Source of the DNA: Bacteroidales bacterium UBA1794
GTDB lineage: Bacteria > Bacteroidota > Bacteroidia > Bacteroidales > Bacteroidaceae
DNA: 7,765 nt
NCBI GenBank assembly: GCA_002315435.1
Contig: DCFW01000035.1
Span: 1 to 7,765 of the forward strand
Direction of reading: 5' to 3'
Made by a program: the position numbers and the translations under genes. This document shows, piece after piece, positions 1-7,284 of the stretch; position 1 is the first letter of the stretch; the number at the start of each line of letters is the position of its first letter. A model generated the notes under the pieces. That model worked only from the letters and a program-made list of their open reading frames with translations. It was not told the origin of the DNA and made no database searches.

Positions 1-20
1 AGGTTTTACCGGACACCAAT

Positions 21-48
21 AAAAATGAATAAATTGTTATTTATTTAT
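21..48 (-). terminator. Weak candidate terminator of the repeat-protein gene
   Basis: Just past the stop codon, 28-34 and 39-45 form a 7-bp inverted repeat (AATAAAT / ATTTATT) with a 4-nt loop. On the minus strand it is followed by a T-rich stretch (complement of 21-25). The stem is entirely A-T pairs and therefore weak. No better terminator is visible before the window edge. Confidence 0.3.
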
Positions 49-61
49 GAAGATTAGCATT

Positions 62-1318
62 TTATTTTCTTGTTGCTGATCCGCCATTGCCGTAACTCCT
101 AGTGTTTGGTTTCACGTTATTATTTGTTGCTGCCGGTTGGGATCTTGCTGGTTGAACAGTGGGTCTTGAATAGATTCTTGTCGGTGAAGCGCTACCTCCG
201 TTGCTCGGATTAGAATAAGTTCTGGTAAAATTACTATTGCTTGATCCATTATTGGGATTAGAATAACTCCTTGTAGATGGAATACTTGTCCCGTTGCTCG
301 GATTAGAATAAGTTCTGGTAGAATTATTATTGCTTGATCCATTATTGGGATTAGAATAACTCCTTGTAGATGGAGTACTAGTTCCGTTGCTCGGATTTGA
401 ATAAGTTCTAGTAGAATTATTATTGCTTGATCCATTGTTAGGATTAGAATAGCTCCTTGTCGATGGAGTACTAGTTCCGTTGCTCGGATTCGAATAAGTT
501 CTAGTAGAATTGTTATTGCTTGATCCATTGTTAGGATTAGAATAGCTCCTTGTAGATGGAGTACTAGTTCCGTTACTAGGGTTTGAGTAGCTTCTTATTG
601 ATCCGTTGTAAGGATTAGTAAAACTTCTTGTTGATGAGTTGCTGGAACCATTGCTAGGATTCGAGTAACTTCTTGTATTTCCGGATCTGTTGTATGAGCG
701 ATTAGAATTATTTCTATTGTCTGCATTATATCGAGGTGTATTCACCGGAGGGGCCATGTATCTAATAGCCGAGTTATTTCTGTACCTGACAACTGAAGTG
801 AATATGGGGTGATCATAGCGATTAATGTAATAGCTGTTAACCCTTATGCTTGTTCTTGCGTGCCCACCAGAGTAGGATGCATATACTGTCGGATATGGAT
901 AGTAATAAACATCTGGTCCATAATCGAAATAGACTTCTAATCCCCAACTATTATTGTTTAAATAAAACGGTCTGGAGAAATAATCTTTATTAATGAATTC
1001 CTCATATTGATCGGAACCAAGAACATAACGCAAGTCATCATTGCGGATGTTTAATTCATCGTAGTAAGTCTTTAGTGCATATTCGTCGCCATAAGCAACG
1101 TCGTCCATTATATTACGAACAGAATAGAAAAAATCGTAATTAATTTCATAGACGTCATTATATTGTTGATCATCAAGGTTAAGCTCATACCTCATTTTGT
1201 CTGTTAGGAATCTTGTCTCTGTACGAACATCACCACTACTTATTTCTACCGATGCCATGCTTGCGGTGTACATCGACGCCACCATGACTGCAATCAGTGT
1301 TAATATCATCTTCTTCAT
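62..1318 (-). CDS. Secreted Asn/Ser/Thr/Arg-rich tandem-repeat protein, function unknown
   Basis: I do not recognise a named family for this 418-residue protein. Residues 1-22 form a signal peptide: MKK, a hydrophobic stretch, then Ser-Met-Ala with likely cleavage before Ser23. There is no lipobox, and the protein has no cysteine. Residues about 35-115 are acidic and probably helical (LTDKM at 39-42 region, ELNLDDQQY at 45-53), faintly like the LTxxQ-type helices of Spy/CpxP periplasmic proteins; that resemblance is only a guess. Residues 129-150 are Tyr-rich. From about 205 the protein is low complexity, with repeated modules of the form TRxYSNPxNG at roughly 215-380 and a short basic tail ending in TRK. 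There is no Asp or Glu after residue 200. The start at 1318 gives the full signal peptide. The gene lies 106 bp past the stop of the RNA-binding gene, beyond a likely terminator, so it is probably its own transcription unit. Export is well supported; location in periplasm, outer membrane or outside is not known. Confidence 0.85.
   Translation of the reverse strand: MKKMILTLIAVMVASMYTASMASVEISSGDVRTETRFLTDKMRYELNLDDQQYNDVYEINYDFFYSVRNIMDDVAYGDEYALKTYYDELNIRNDDLRYVLGSDQYEEFINKDYFSRPFYLNNNSWGLEVYFDYGPDVYYYPYPTVYASYSGGHARTSIRVNSYYINRYDHPIFTSVVRYRNNSAIRYMAPPVNTPRYNADNRNNSNRSYNRSGNTRSYSNPSNGSSNSSTRSFTNPYNGSIRSYSNPSNGTSTPSTRSYSNPNNGSSNNNSTRTYSNPSNGTSTPSTRSYSNPNNGSSNNNSTRTYSNPSNGTSTPSTRSYSNPNNGSSNNNSTRTYSNPSNGTSIPSTRSYSNPNNGSSNSNFTRTYSNPSNGGSASPTRIYSRPTVQPARSQPAATNNNVKPNTRSYGNGGSATRK
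182..553 (-). repeat. Four 93-bp in-frame tandem repeat units
   Basis: Four contiguous 93-bp units occupy 461-553, 368-460, 275-367 and 182-274, encoding residues 256-379. Each encodes 31 residues made of a 16-residue half (TRSYSNPNNGSSNNNS) and a 15-residue half (TRTYSNPSNGTSTPS). By eye, the units at 461-553 and 368-460 differ at 3 of 93 bases. The next pair differs at about 8, and the unit nearest the C-terminus is the most diverged. Degenerate half-units continue upstream to about 676. Because 93 is a multiple of three, gain or loss of units keeps the reading frame. Confidence 0.95.
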
Positions 1319-1361
1319 AATCGTATGTTTTAGTGAGTAATCAATTTCTTTTTGTCTATTA

Positions 1362-1369
1362 CAAAAATA
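1362..1369 (-). promoter_or_regulatory. Possible -7 promoter element for the repeat-protein gene
   Basis: On the minus strand this reads TATTTTTG, a match to the Bacteroides -7 consensus TAnnTTTG, and it would place the transcript start about 35-40 nt before the start codon at 1318. The same bases are the terminator's T-run, and no TTTG-like -33 element is seen at the right distance upstream. It may therefore be only a terminator tail that happens to match. Confidence 0.25.
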
Positions 1370-1394
1370 GGGTGAGAATATTCTTCACCCTATT
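1362..1394 (-). terminator. Rho-independent terminator after the acnA-icd-gltA-cvfB operon
   Basis: A perfect 10-bp stem pairs 1366-1375 with 1385-1394 (AATAGGGTGA / TCACCCTATT) around a 9-nt loop. Read on the minus strand it runs straight into TTTTTG, the usual form of an intrinsic terminator. It begins about 30 nt after the stop codon of the RNA-binding gene at 1425 and precedes the start of the repeat-protein gene at 1318. Only the minus-strand direction has the T-run, so it should not stop plus-strand transcription. Confidence 0.7.
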
Positions 1395-1424
1395 GATTAT
1401 CCCCATTCGTTCGTAGGGAAAACC

Positions 1425-2279
1425 CTATTTTTGTTGTTTCGGCTTTGACGTTAGTTTAATGCAATCTTTGTCTATGAGGATGTAATGTCTTTTATAAAGT
1501 TCACCAATGGCTTTTTTAAAGACCTTCTTGCTCACTTTAAATTCATCATAAATCTCAGTAGGAGAGCTTTTATCATTAAACGTAGTAGAACCTTCATGCT
1601 GTTGGAGGTAAGAATAGAATTGGTCTGCAAAATCATCTACAGGTTCGTATCCTTGTTTTTGCAGGATCAAGTCAATTTTACCGTCTTCTCTTATTGGTTT
1701 TATAAAAGCAGTGAGTTGATCTCCGGTTTTTAATGGGCGAAAAATCTCATTGTCATAAATGAGTCCTGCAAATTTGTTTTCAACAATTGCTTTGAATCCC
1801 AAATCGGTTTTCTGCCACACTAGAATATTAACTTCTTCTCCTTCTGTATATTCGGGTATTTCGTGACTGAGGTAATGCTCAATCTTACCTGTTGCAACAA
1901 TTCTGTTGCTTTCATCATCAATGCGACAGTACACAATGTAACTATTTCCTTGTTCCATCTTGATTCTCTGTTCACTGAATGGAACAAAAAGGTCTTTCAT
2001 CAAGCCCCAATCAAGAAAAGCTCCAAATTGATTTGTCCATGCCACCTGAAGATAAGCAAATTGTCCCACTTGGATTTTAGGTTCCAGTGTGGTGGCAATC
2101 ATTCTCTCCTCATTATCAAGATATAAAAAAACACGCAGCATGTCGTCAGGAGCGGTCCCTTCAGGAACATAACGAGTTGGAAGAAGAATTTCTCCTTCTT
2201 CATCTCCATCTAAATAAACACCAAAATCTACTGTTTTTACAACTTTAAGCGTATTAAACGCTCCTAACTTTACTATCAT
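1425..2279 (-). CDS. cvfB: CvfB/YitL-family S1-domain RNA-binding protein
   Basis: This 284-residue protein has the layout of the CvfB (B. subtilis YitL) family: three S1-type OB-fold domains at about 3-65, 70-133 and 143-208, then a winged-helix domain at about 215-278. Recognisable family signatures are GVYLDG near 20, ILLP at 31-34, the IATT segment at 61-64 and GAFLDWGLMKDLFVPFSEQ at 86-104. CvfB proteins are cytoplasmic, bind RNA, and in Staphylococcus aureus influence virulence-gene expression; their direct targets are poorly known. The start at 2279 lies 4 nt after the gltA stop, so the gene is almost certainly co-transcribed, and probably translationally coupled, with the citric-acid-cycle genes. 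No Shine-Dalgarno sequence is evident. The length is normal for the family and no domain is missing. Family assignment is firm; its role here is unknown. Confidence 0.88.
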   Translation of the reverse strand: MIVKLGAFNTLKVVKTVDFGVYLDGDEEGEILLPTRYVPEGTAPDDMLRVFLYLDNEERMIATTLEPKIQVGQFAYLQVAWTNQFGAFLDWGLMKDLFVPFSEQRIKMEQGNSYIVYCRIDDESNRIVATGKIEHYLSHEIPEYTEGEEVNILVWQKTDLGFKAIVENKFAGLIYDNEIFRPLKTGDQLTAFIKPIREDGKIDLILQKQGYEPVDDFADQFYSYLQQHEGSTTFNDKSSPTEIYDEFKVSKKVFKKAIGELYKRHYILIDKDCIKLTSKPKQQK

Positions 2280-2283
2280 ATTT

Positions 2284-3633
2284 TTATCGTTCGTTTATTG
2301 GCAGGTACTTCATCTCCTCGGTAATTGCATTCTTGTATGCCGGGCGAATAATACGTTTGCCTTCAAATGTCAGTTCTTCTATACGGTGAGCACTCCAACC
2401 TACAATACGTGCCATGGCAAATAGTGGTGTGAAGATTTCAGAGGGCAGACCAATCATGTTATAAACAAAGCCTGAATAGAAATCGACATTTGAGCAGACT
2501 TCTTTGGCATTCGGGCCTTTGAATTTCTTTAGTGTGATTATAGAGCGGTCTTCCAATAGCTCTAAGAAATTGTATTCGTCTTCACGGCCTTTTTCGGCAG
2601 CAAGTTCACGAGCTAATTTCTTTAATTGTACGGCGCGTGGGTCGGAAATTGTGTAAACAGCATGTCCAATACCATAGATTAGTCCTTTCTTGTCATACAC
2701 TTCTTTTTTCAACATGCGCAATAAATAGTTGTCGATTTCATCCTTGTCTTTCCAATTATGGATTACGCCTTTAAGGTGATCGAACATTTTTGCAACTGCT
2801 ATATTTGCTCCACCATGTAATGGTCCTTTTAATGATCCTATGCCTGCAGCAATTGAGGAATAGGTGTCTGTACCGGTTGAACTGGTGACACGTACGGTAA
2901 ATGTTGAATTGTTACCACCACCATGCTCTGCATGTAAAATGAGCAAAAGGTCCAGAGTACGAGCATCCAATTCGGTATACTCATTCTTGAGCATGAAAAG
3001 GAAATTTTGAGCAATAGAAAGATTTTCTTGTGGGTGACGTATATGCAATGAACGTCCCATACGGCTATGACGCCATATATTATACGCATATGCAATGATT
3101 GTTGGAAACTCTGAAATTAAATCCACAGACTGACGTATAAGATTGTCACGTGAAGTATCTTCAGGGTTATCATCAAAGTTATACATTTCCAATACGCTAC
3201 GGGCCAAGATATTCATAATGTTTTCACCTTCTAAGTCAATGATATTCATTTTTATTTTTTGACTCAGAGGCATCTTTTCGGTAATAATTTGTTTGAAATA
3301 GCCTAGCTCTTCATAATCCGGAAGATGTCCAGAAAGAAGCAGATAGGCAATCTCTTCGAAACCGAAACGTTTTTCTTTGAGAATGGCTGCAACTAAATCA
3401 TCGATGCTGTAACCTCGATAATAAAGTTTTCCGGGAACAGGTTTGAGGGTTCCATCAGGCATGCGTTGAGTACCTACTACATTACCGATATTAGTGAGTC
3501 CCACCAAAACACCTGTACCGTCTTCATTACGTAATCCTCTTTTCACATTGTATTTGGTAAAAAGAGAGTTTTCAATCTTTCCTGCTTCTTTAGCTGATTC
3601 GGAAAGTTTGTATAACAAGTATTCCTTTCTCAT
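2284..3633 (-). CDS. gltA: Citrate synthase (EC 2.3.3.1)
   Basis: It condenses oxaloacetate and acetyl-CoA to citrate, the entry step of the oxidative citric-acid branch, in the cytoplasm. The 449-residue protein carries the three catalytic residues of the Si-citrate synthase family: His273 in GPLHGGAN, His324 in GIGHAVYT and Asp384 in NVDFYSG. Other family blocks are LHAEHGGGNNS at 233-243, DPRA at 331-334, and GWSAHR at 412-417 before RPAY at 430-433. GHAV in place of the common bacterial GHRV, and the HxxHxGGN motif, recall eukaryotic citrate synthases. The protein is somewhat longer than the usual ~430 residues because of its N-terminal segment. The start codon overlaps the icd stop (ATGA at 3633-3630), implying translational coupling. 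2-Methylcitrate synthase activity cannot be excluded from sequence, but no propionate-catabolism genes are present and the neighbours favour citrate synthase. Confidence 0.95.
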   Translation of the reverse strand: MRKEYLLYKLSESAKEAGKIENSLFTKYNVKRGLRNEDGTGVLVGLTNIGNVVGTQRMPDGTLKPVPGKLYYRGYSIDDLVAAILKEKRFGFEEIAYLLLSGHLPDYEELGYFKQIITEKMPLSQKIKMNIIDLEGENIMNILARSVLEMYNFDDNPEDTSRDNLIRQSVDLISEFPTIIAYAYNIWRHSRMGRSLHIRHPQENLSIAQNFLFMLKNEYTELDARTLDLLLILHAEHGGGNNSTFTVRVTSSTGTDTYSSIAAGIGSLKGPLHGGANIAVAKMFDHLKGVIHNWKDKDEIDNYLLRMLKKEVYDKKGLIYGIGHAVYTISDPRAVQLKKLARELAAEKGREDEYNFLELLEDRSIITLKKFKGPNAKEVCSNVDFYSGFVYNMIGLPSEIFTPLFAMARIVGWSAHRIEELTFEGKRIIRPAYKNAITEEMKYLPINER

Positions 3634-4901
3634 TTTGTTTCGTTTATTAGTTTGATAATTGTATTTCCAAATTCTGTTGTTTTAAGCGATGTGCCTTGAG
3701 GCATAAATCGGGCAAGGTCTTCTGTAGCCATACCTTCCTGAAATGAGGATTCAAGGGCTTTTTCAATAATTTCTCCTGCTTCGTTCCAACCCAAATATTC
3801 AAGCATCATTACTGATGATAACACTAGTGATGAAGGGTTCACGATGTTTTTACCTGCAATGTTTGGTGCGGTGCCATGAGTGGCTTCAAATATGGCATAT
3901 CCACTATCATAATTGATATTGGCTCCCGGTGCTATTCCTATGCCTCCGACCATTGCTGCCAATTGATCACTAATGTAATCTCCATTGAGGTTCATTGTGG
4001 CTATTACTGAATATTCTTCGGGTATTAAAAGTGTGTTTTGTAAGAATGCATCACAAATGCAATCTTTTATAATAATCTTATGTTCTGCTTTTGCTTTATC
4101 AAGTGCTTCTTTTGCTTTGTCTGCTCCACTTTCATTTTTAATTTTTTCGTATTGGAGCATGGTAAAAACCTTATCCTTGAATTCACGTTCTGCTAAATCG
4201 TATCCCCATAATTTAAATCCGCCTTCTGTAAATTTCATGATGTTGCCTTTGTGAACGAATGTCACATTGGGACGATTGTTATCAATGGCATATTTAATGG
4301 CAGCACGTACTAAGCGCTCCGTTCCTTCGATTGAGACAGGTTTGATACCAAATGAAGAAGTTTTAGGAAAGCGTATTTTTGTTACGTTCATCTCTTCTGT
4401 AAGGAACTTCAAAAACTTTTCCGCTTCAGGAGTGCCTTGTTTCCACTCAATGCCAGCATAAATGTCTTCAGTGTTCTCACGGAAAATAACCATATCCACT
4501 TTCTGAGGTTCTTTAATGGGAGAAACTACACCCTTGAACCAACGTACGGGGCGCAGGCAAACAAAGAGGTCGAGTGTTTGTCTCAAAGCAACGTTTAATG
4601 AGCGAATGCCTCCACCTATGGGAGTTGTAAGCGGACCTTTAATGCCAACGAGGTATTCACGGAAAGCTTGAAGAGTATCCTCTGGCAACCATTCACCTGT
4701 TTGGTCAAAAGCTTTGCCTCCGGCTAATATCTCTTTCCATTCAATGCGTCGTTTCCCTTTATAAGCTTTGGCAACAGCGGCATTCACAATTTCTTGACAA
4801 ACAGGAGTAATTTCTGCACCTACTCCATCACCTTCAATGAATGGGATTGTTACAATATCTGGTACAATTAATTTTCCATTTACTTTAGTAATTTTGCTCA
4901 T
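3630..4901 (-). CDS. icd: Isocitrate dehydrogenase, homodimeric bacterial type
   Basis: It oxidatively decarboxylates isocitrate to 2-oxoglutarate in the cytoplasm. The 423-residue sequence aligns along its length with E. coli Icd. Substrate residues are present: Ser101, Asn103 and Arg107 in IRSLNVALR, Arg117, Arg141 in FRENTEDIYAG, Tyr148 and Lys218 in HKGNIMKFTEG. The metal aspartates are Asp308 and Asp312 in NLNGDYISD. Ser101 matches the serine phosphorylated in E. coli, but no AceK kinase is in the window. The nucleotide-binding segment HGTAPNIAG has Asn346-Ile347 where NADP enzymes have Lys-Tyr and NAD enzymes typically Asp-Ile. Glu394 replaces the NADP-contacting Tyr391 of E. coli, while Arg398 is kept. 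Cofactor preference is therefore uncertain. The gene starts 3 nt after the acnA stop and overlaps gltA by 4 nt. Confidence 0.95.
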   Translation of the reverse strand: MSKITKVNGKLIVPDIVTIPFIEGDGVGAEITPVCQEIVNAAVAKAYKGKRRIEWKEILAGGKAFDQTGEWLPEDTLQAFREYLVGIKGPLTTPIGGGIRSLNVALRQTLDLFVCLRPVRWFKGVVSPIKEPQKVDMVIFRENTEDIYAGIEWKQGTPEAEKFLKFLTEEMNVTKIRFPKTSSFGIKPVSIEGTERLVRAAIKYAIDNNRPNVTFVHKGNIMKFTEGGFKLWGYDLAEREFKDKVFTMLQYEKIKNESGADKAKEALDKAKAEHKIIIKDCICDAFLQNTLLIPEEYSVIATMNLNGDYISDQLAAMVGGIGIAPGANINYDSGYAIFEATHGTAPNIAGKNIVNPSSLVLSSVMMLEYLGWNEAGEIIEKALESSFQEGMATEDLARFMPQGTSLKTTEFGNTIIKLINETK

Positions 4902-4904
4902 TTC

Positions 4905-7151
4905 TCAATGCTTTACGTTTAAGGCCGCCCCGGCTTTAAACCAGTTAATTTGTTGTTCGTTGTATGTATGTTGTGCTTCGAATGTATCCTTCGAGCCATT
5001 TTTATGTGTTAAGGTGATGGTTAGATGCTTGTCCGGTGAAAAAGATTTCAATCCGGTTACAGATATACGATCGTCTTCGCATACTTTATTGTAGTCTTCT
5101 TTATCAATAAAAGTAAGTGCAAGCATTCCTTGCTTTTTCAAGTTTGTTTCATGAATACGCGCAAATGATTTTGCTAGGATAACTTTCACATTTAAGAACC
5201 GAGGTTCCATTGCTGCGTGTTCGCGTGAAGAACCTTCTCCGTAGTTCTCTTCTGCAACAACTATGGATGGGATGCCGTTCTCTTTATATGATTTGGCAAC
5301 ATCTGAAACAGTGCCGTATGTGCCGTTTAGTTGGCTCAATACACTGTTGGTTTTCTCGTTATAACTATTAATGGCTCCCATTAATAGATTTTGTGAGATA
5401 TTCTCGAGATGTCCACGAAAACGCAACCATGGTCCGGCCATTGATATGTGGTCGGTTGTACATTTCCCTTTTGTTTTTATAAGGAGTGGCATGTCCGTTA
5501 AGTCATTGCCATCCCATGCAGGAAAAGGCTCTAGTATTTGTAATCTTTCGGATGTGGAATCTATTTCAATCTTTGTGGTTTTTCCTGTAGGAGCAAAATA
5601 TCCGTTGTCTTTTACTTCAAATCCTTTTAGAGGGAAAATATCACCTTCCGGTATATCTAATTTTACACTCTTACCATCTTCGTTAATCAGTGTATCGGTA
5701 ATCGGGTTGAATGTCAGGCTCCCTGAAATAGTCATAGCCATTACCATTTCTGGAGATGCAACGAAGGCGTATGTATTTGGATTACCATCGGCGCGTTTAG
5801 CAAAATTGCGGTTAAATGAGGTTACTATTGAGTTTTTGCGTGTATTGTCATTTGTGTGCCTTTTCCACTGTCCTATGCATGGTCCACAAGCATTTGTTAG
5901 AATGACAGCTCCGATTTTTTCAAAATCAGAGATGATACCGTCTCGTTCTGCTGTGTATCTAATTTGTTCAGACCCGGGATTTATATATAGTGGAGCTTGA
6001 ACTTTCAAATGTTTCGTTATGGCTTGACGAGCTATTGATGCAGCTCGGCTTAAATCTTGGTAAGAAGAGTTTGTGCATGACCCAATCAATCCTGCTTCCA
6101 TTTTCTCAGGGTAGTCATTCTTTTTTACGTCTGCTGCCATTTGAGAAATAGGGTGTGCAGCATCAGGTGTGAATGGTCCATTAAGATATGGCTCTAGTGT
6201 TGAAAGATCAATTTCAATGACTTTATCGTAGTATTTTTCGGGATTAGCATATACTTCATCATCCGAGCGTAAACAGTCAGCTGCTTTTTCAGCTAATTGT
6301 GCCACATCCTGACGTCCTGTTGCGCAAAGATAGTCAATTGTGTTTTTCCCAAAAGGAAAAATAGACGTAGTGGCACCAACTTCAGCTCCCATATTGCAAA
6401 TGGTGGCCATGCCTGTAGCTGATAGAGATTTTACTCCTTCTCCAAAATATTCTATGATGGAGTTTGTTCCACCCTTAACTGTAAGAATTCCCGCTAATTT
6501 CAATATAACATCTTTAGGGGAAGCCCATCCGCTAAGAGATCCTGAAAGTTTCACTCCAATAATTTTAGGCATCTTCAGTTCCCATTCCATGCCGGTCATA
6601 ACATCAACGGCATCTGCTCCACCTACACCTATTGCAATCATTCCCAAACCTCCGGCATTTGGTGTGTGAGAGTCTGTCCCCACCATCATTCCTCCGGGGA
6701 ATGCATAATTTTCCAATACTACTTGATGAATGATTCCAGCTCCCGGTTTCCAAAAACCGATTCCGTATTTGTCTGCTACATGACGTAAAAATGAGTATAC
6801 TTCTTTATTATTTTTTTCTGCAATAGGTAAATCTGATGTAACGCCATTATCGGCTAATATCAAATGATCACAGTGCACTGTTGACGGAACCGCAACCTTT
6901 TCGCGACCTGCGTTTATAAATTGCAACAAAGCCATTTGGGCTGTAGCGTCTTGCATTGCTACGCGGTCGGGGCGGAAGTTAACATAATTGGCACCTCGCT
7001 GAAATGATTGAATTTCATTGAGATCGTATAAATGTGCATAAAGTATTTTCTCTACCAACGTCAATGGATGTTGGAGAATGTTTCTTACCTTTTTTACTTG
7101 CTGCGGAAGTGCAGTATAATGTCTCGTTAGCATTTCAAAATCGTACGCCAT
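4905..7151 (-). CDS. acnA: Aconitate hydratase, mitochondrial-type
   Basis: It interconverts citrate and isocitrate through cis-aconitate, using a [4Fe-4S] cluster, in the cytoplasm. At 748 residues it matches mitochondrial aconitases (about 750-780 with transit peptide) and not the ~890-residue bacterial AcnA or ~865-residue AcnB. The cluster cysteines are Cys359 (GSCTNSSYQD), Cys422 and Cys425 (NACGPCIGQW). Active-site residues also present are Gln67, Asp95-His96 (HCDH), Asp160 and His162 (GTDSHTPNAGG), Arg448 and Arg453, Arg579 (GPWLRFRG) and Ser641-Ser642/Arg643 (GEGSSREHAA). The catalytic core spans roughly 30-475 and the swivelling C-terminal domain roughly 545-680. No transit or signal peptide is present. 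It is the first gene of the operon; only a weak AAGG at 7160-7163 precedes the start. The exposed cluster iron should make the enzyme oxygen-sensitive. In B. fragilis the homologous gene is co-transcribed with icd and the citrate synthase gene. Confidence 0.97.
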   Translation of the reverse strand: MAYDFEMLTRHYTALPQQVKKVRNILQHPLTLVEKILYAHLYDLNEIQSFQRGANYVNFRPDRVAMQDATAQMALLQFINAGREKVAVPSTVHCDHLILADNGVTSDLPIAEKNNKEVYSFLRHVADKYGIGFWKPGAGIIHQVVLENYAFPGGMMVGTDSHTPNAGGLGMIAIGVGGADAVDVMTGMEWELKMPKIIGVKLSGSLSGWASPKDVILKLAGILTVKGGTNSIIEYFGEGVKSLSATGMATICNMGAEVGATTSIFPFGKNTIDYLCATGRQDVAQLAEKAADCLRSDDEVYANPEKYYDKVIEIDLSTLEPYLNGPFTPDAAHPISQMAADVKKNDYPEKMEAGLIGSCTNSSYQDLSRAASIARQAITKHLKVQAPLYINPGSEQIRYTAERDGIISDFEKIGAVILTNACGPCIGQWKRHTNDNTRKNSIVTSFNRNFAKRADGNPNTYAFVASPEMVMAMTISGSLTFNPITDTLINEDGKSVKLDIPEGDIFPLKGFEVKDNGYFAPTGKTTKIEIDSTSERLQILEPFPAWDGNDLTDMPLLIKTKGKCTTDHISMAGPWLRFRGHLENISQNLLMGAINSYNEKTNSVLSQLNGTYGTVSDVAKSYKENGIPSIVVAEENYGEGSSREHAAMEPRFLNVKVILAKSFARIHETNLKKQGMLALTFIDKEDYNKVCEDDRISVTGLKSFSPDKHLTITLTHKNGSKDTFEAQHTYNEQQINWFKAGAALNVKH

Positions 7152-7210
7152 CTTATAAACCTTAATATGTCATTTAATTTTTGGCAAATGTGCGATTTTT
7201 TTATAACAAA

Positions 7211-7241
7211 AACAACTAAAATCATTAAAATCGTTAGCAAA
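7211..7241 (-). promoter_or_regulatory. Candidate promoter of the acnA operon
   Basis: On the minus strand TTTG (7241-7238) is followed after 19 nt by TAGTTGTT (7218-7211), a 4-of-6 match to the Bacteroides TAnnTTTG -7 element. It would give a leader of about 50 nt before the acnA start. The match is imperfect and the region is very AT-rich, so chance is a real alternative. Confidence 0.28.
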
Positions 7242-7284
7242 ATAGTCTATTTTTGTATCAAATGATTAGCTTGTAAATATTTAT

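Noticed and set aside
112..528. A second open frame of 138 codons on the minus strand inside the repeat array
   Set aside because: The 93-bp period is a multiple of three, so a stop-free alternate frame simply repeats with the array. It encodes hydrophobic low-complexity sequence, overlaps the well-supported secreted protein and has no signals of its own.
182..553. The regular repeats as a CRISPR array
   Set aside because: The 93-bp units are contiguous without unique spacers and are in frame within a signal-peptide protein.
182..676. N-X-S/T sequons in every repeat module as glycosylation sites
   Set aside because: Bacteroides is not known for this type of N-glycosylation. The established Bacteroidetes O-glycosylation motif, Asp-(Ser/Thr) followed by a hydrophobic residue, does not occur in the protein.
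1403..1412. CCATTCGTTC here and its complement GAACGAATGG at 7725-7734 as a dispersed repeat
   Set aside because: The shared stretch is only 10 bp, the flanks do not match, and one such pair in this much sequence is not convincing.
2838..3095. An 85-codon minus-strand frame overlapping gltA
   Set aside because: It is out of frame within the citrate synthase catalytic region and has no independent support.
5371..6000. A 209-codon plus-strand open frame opposite acnA
   Set aside because: It lies wholly antisense to the conserved aconitase core, where codon bias leaves the opposite strand open. No recognisable domain is present. The same applies to plus-strand frames at 1485-1733, 1863-2126, 3985-4254, 4267-4461, 4837-5094 and 6340-6669.
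7248..7255. TATTTTTG on the plus strand as a rightward promoter -7 element
   Set aside because: It matches TAnnTTTG, but no TTTG-like -33 element lies at the right distance and no plus-strand gene follows within the window.
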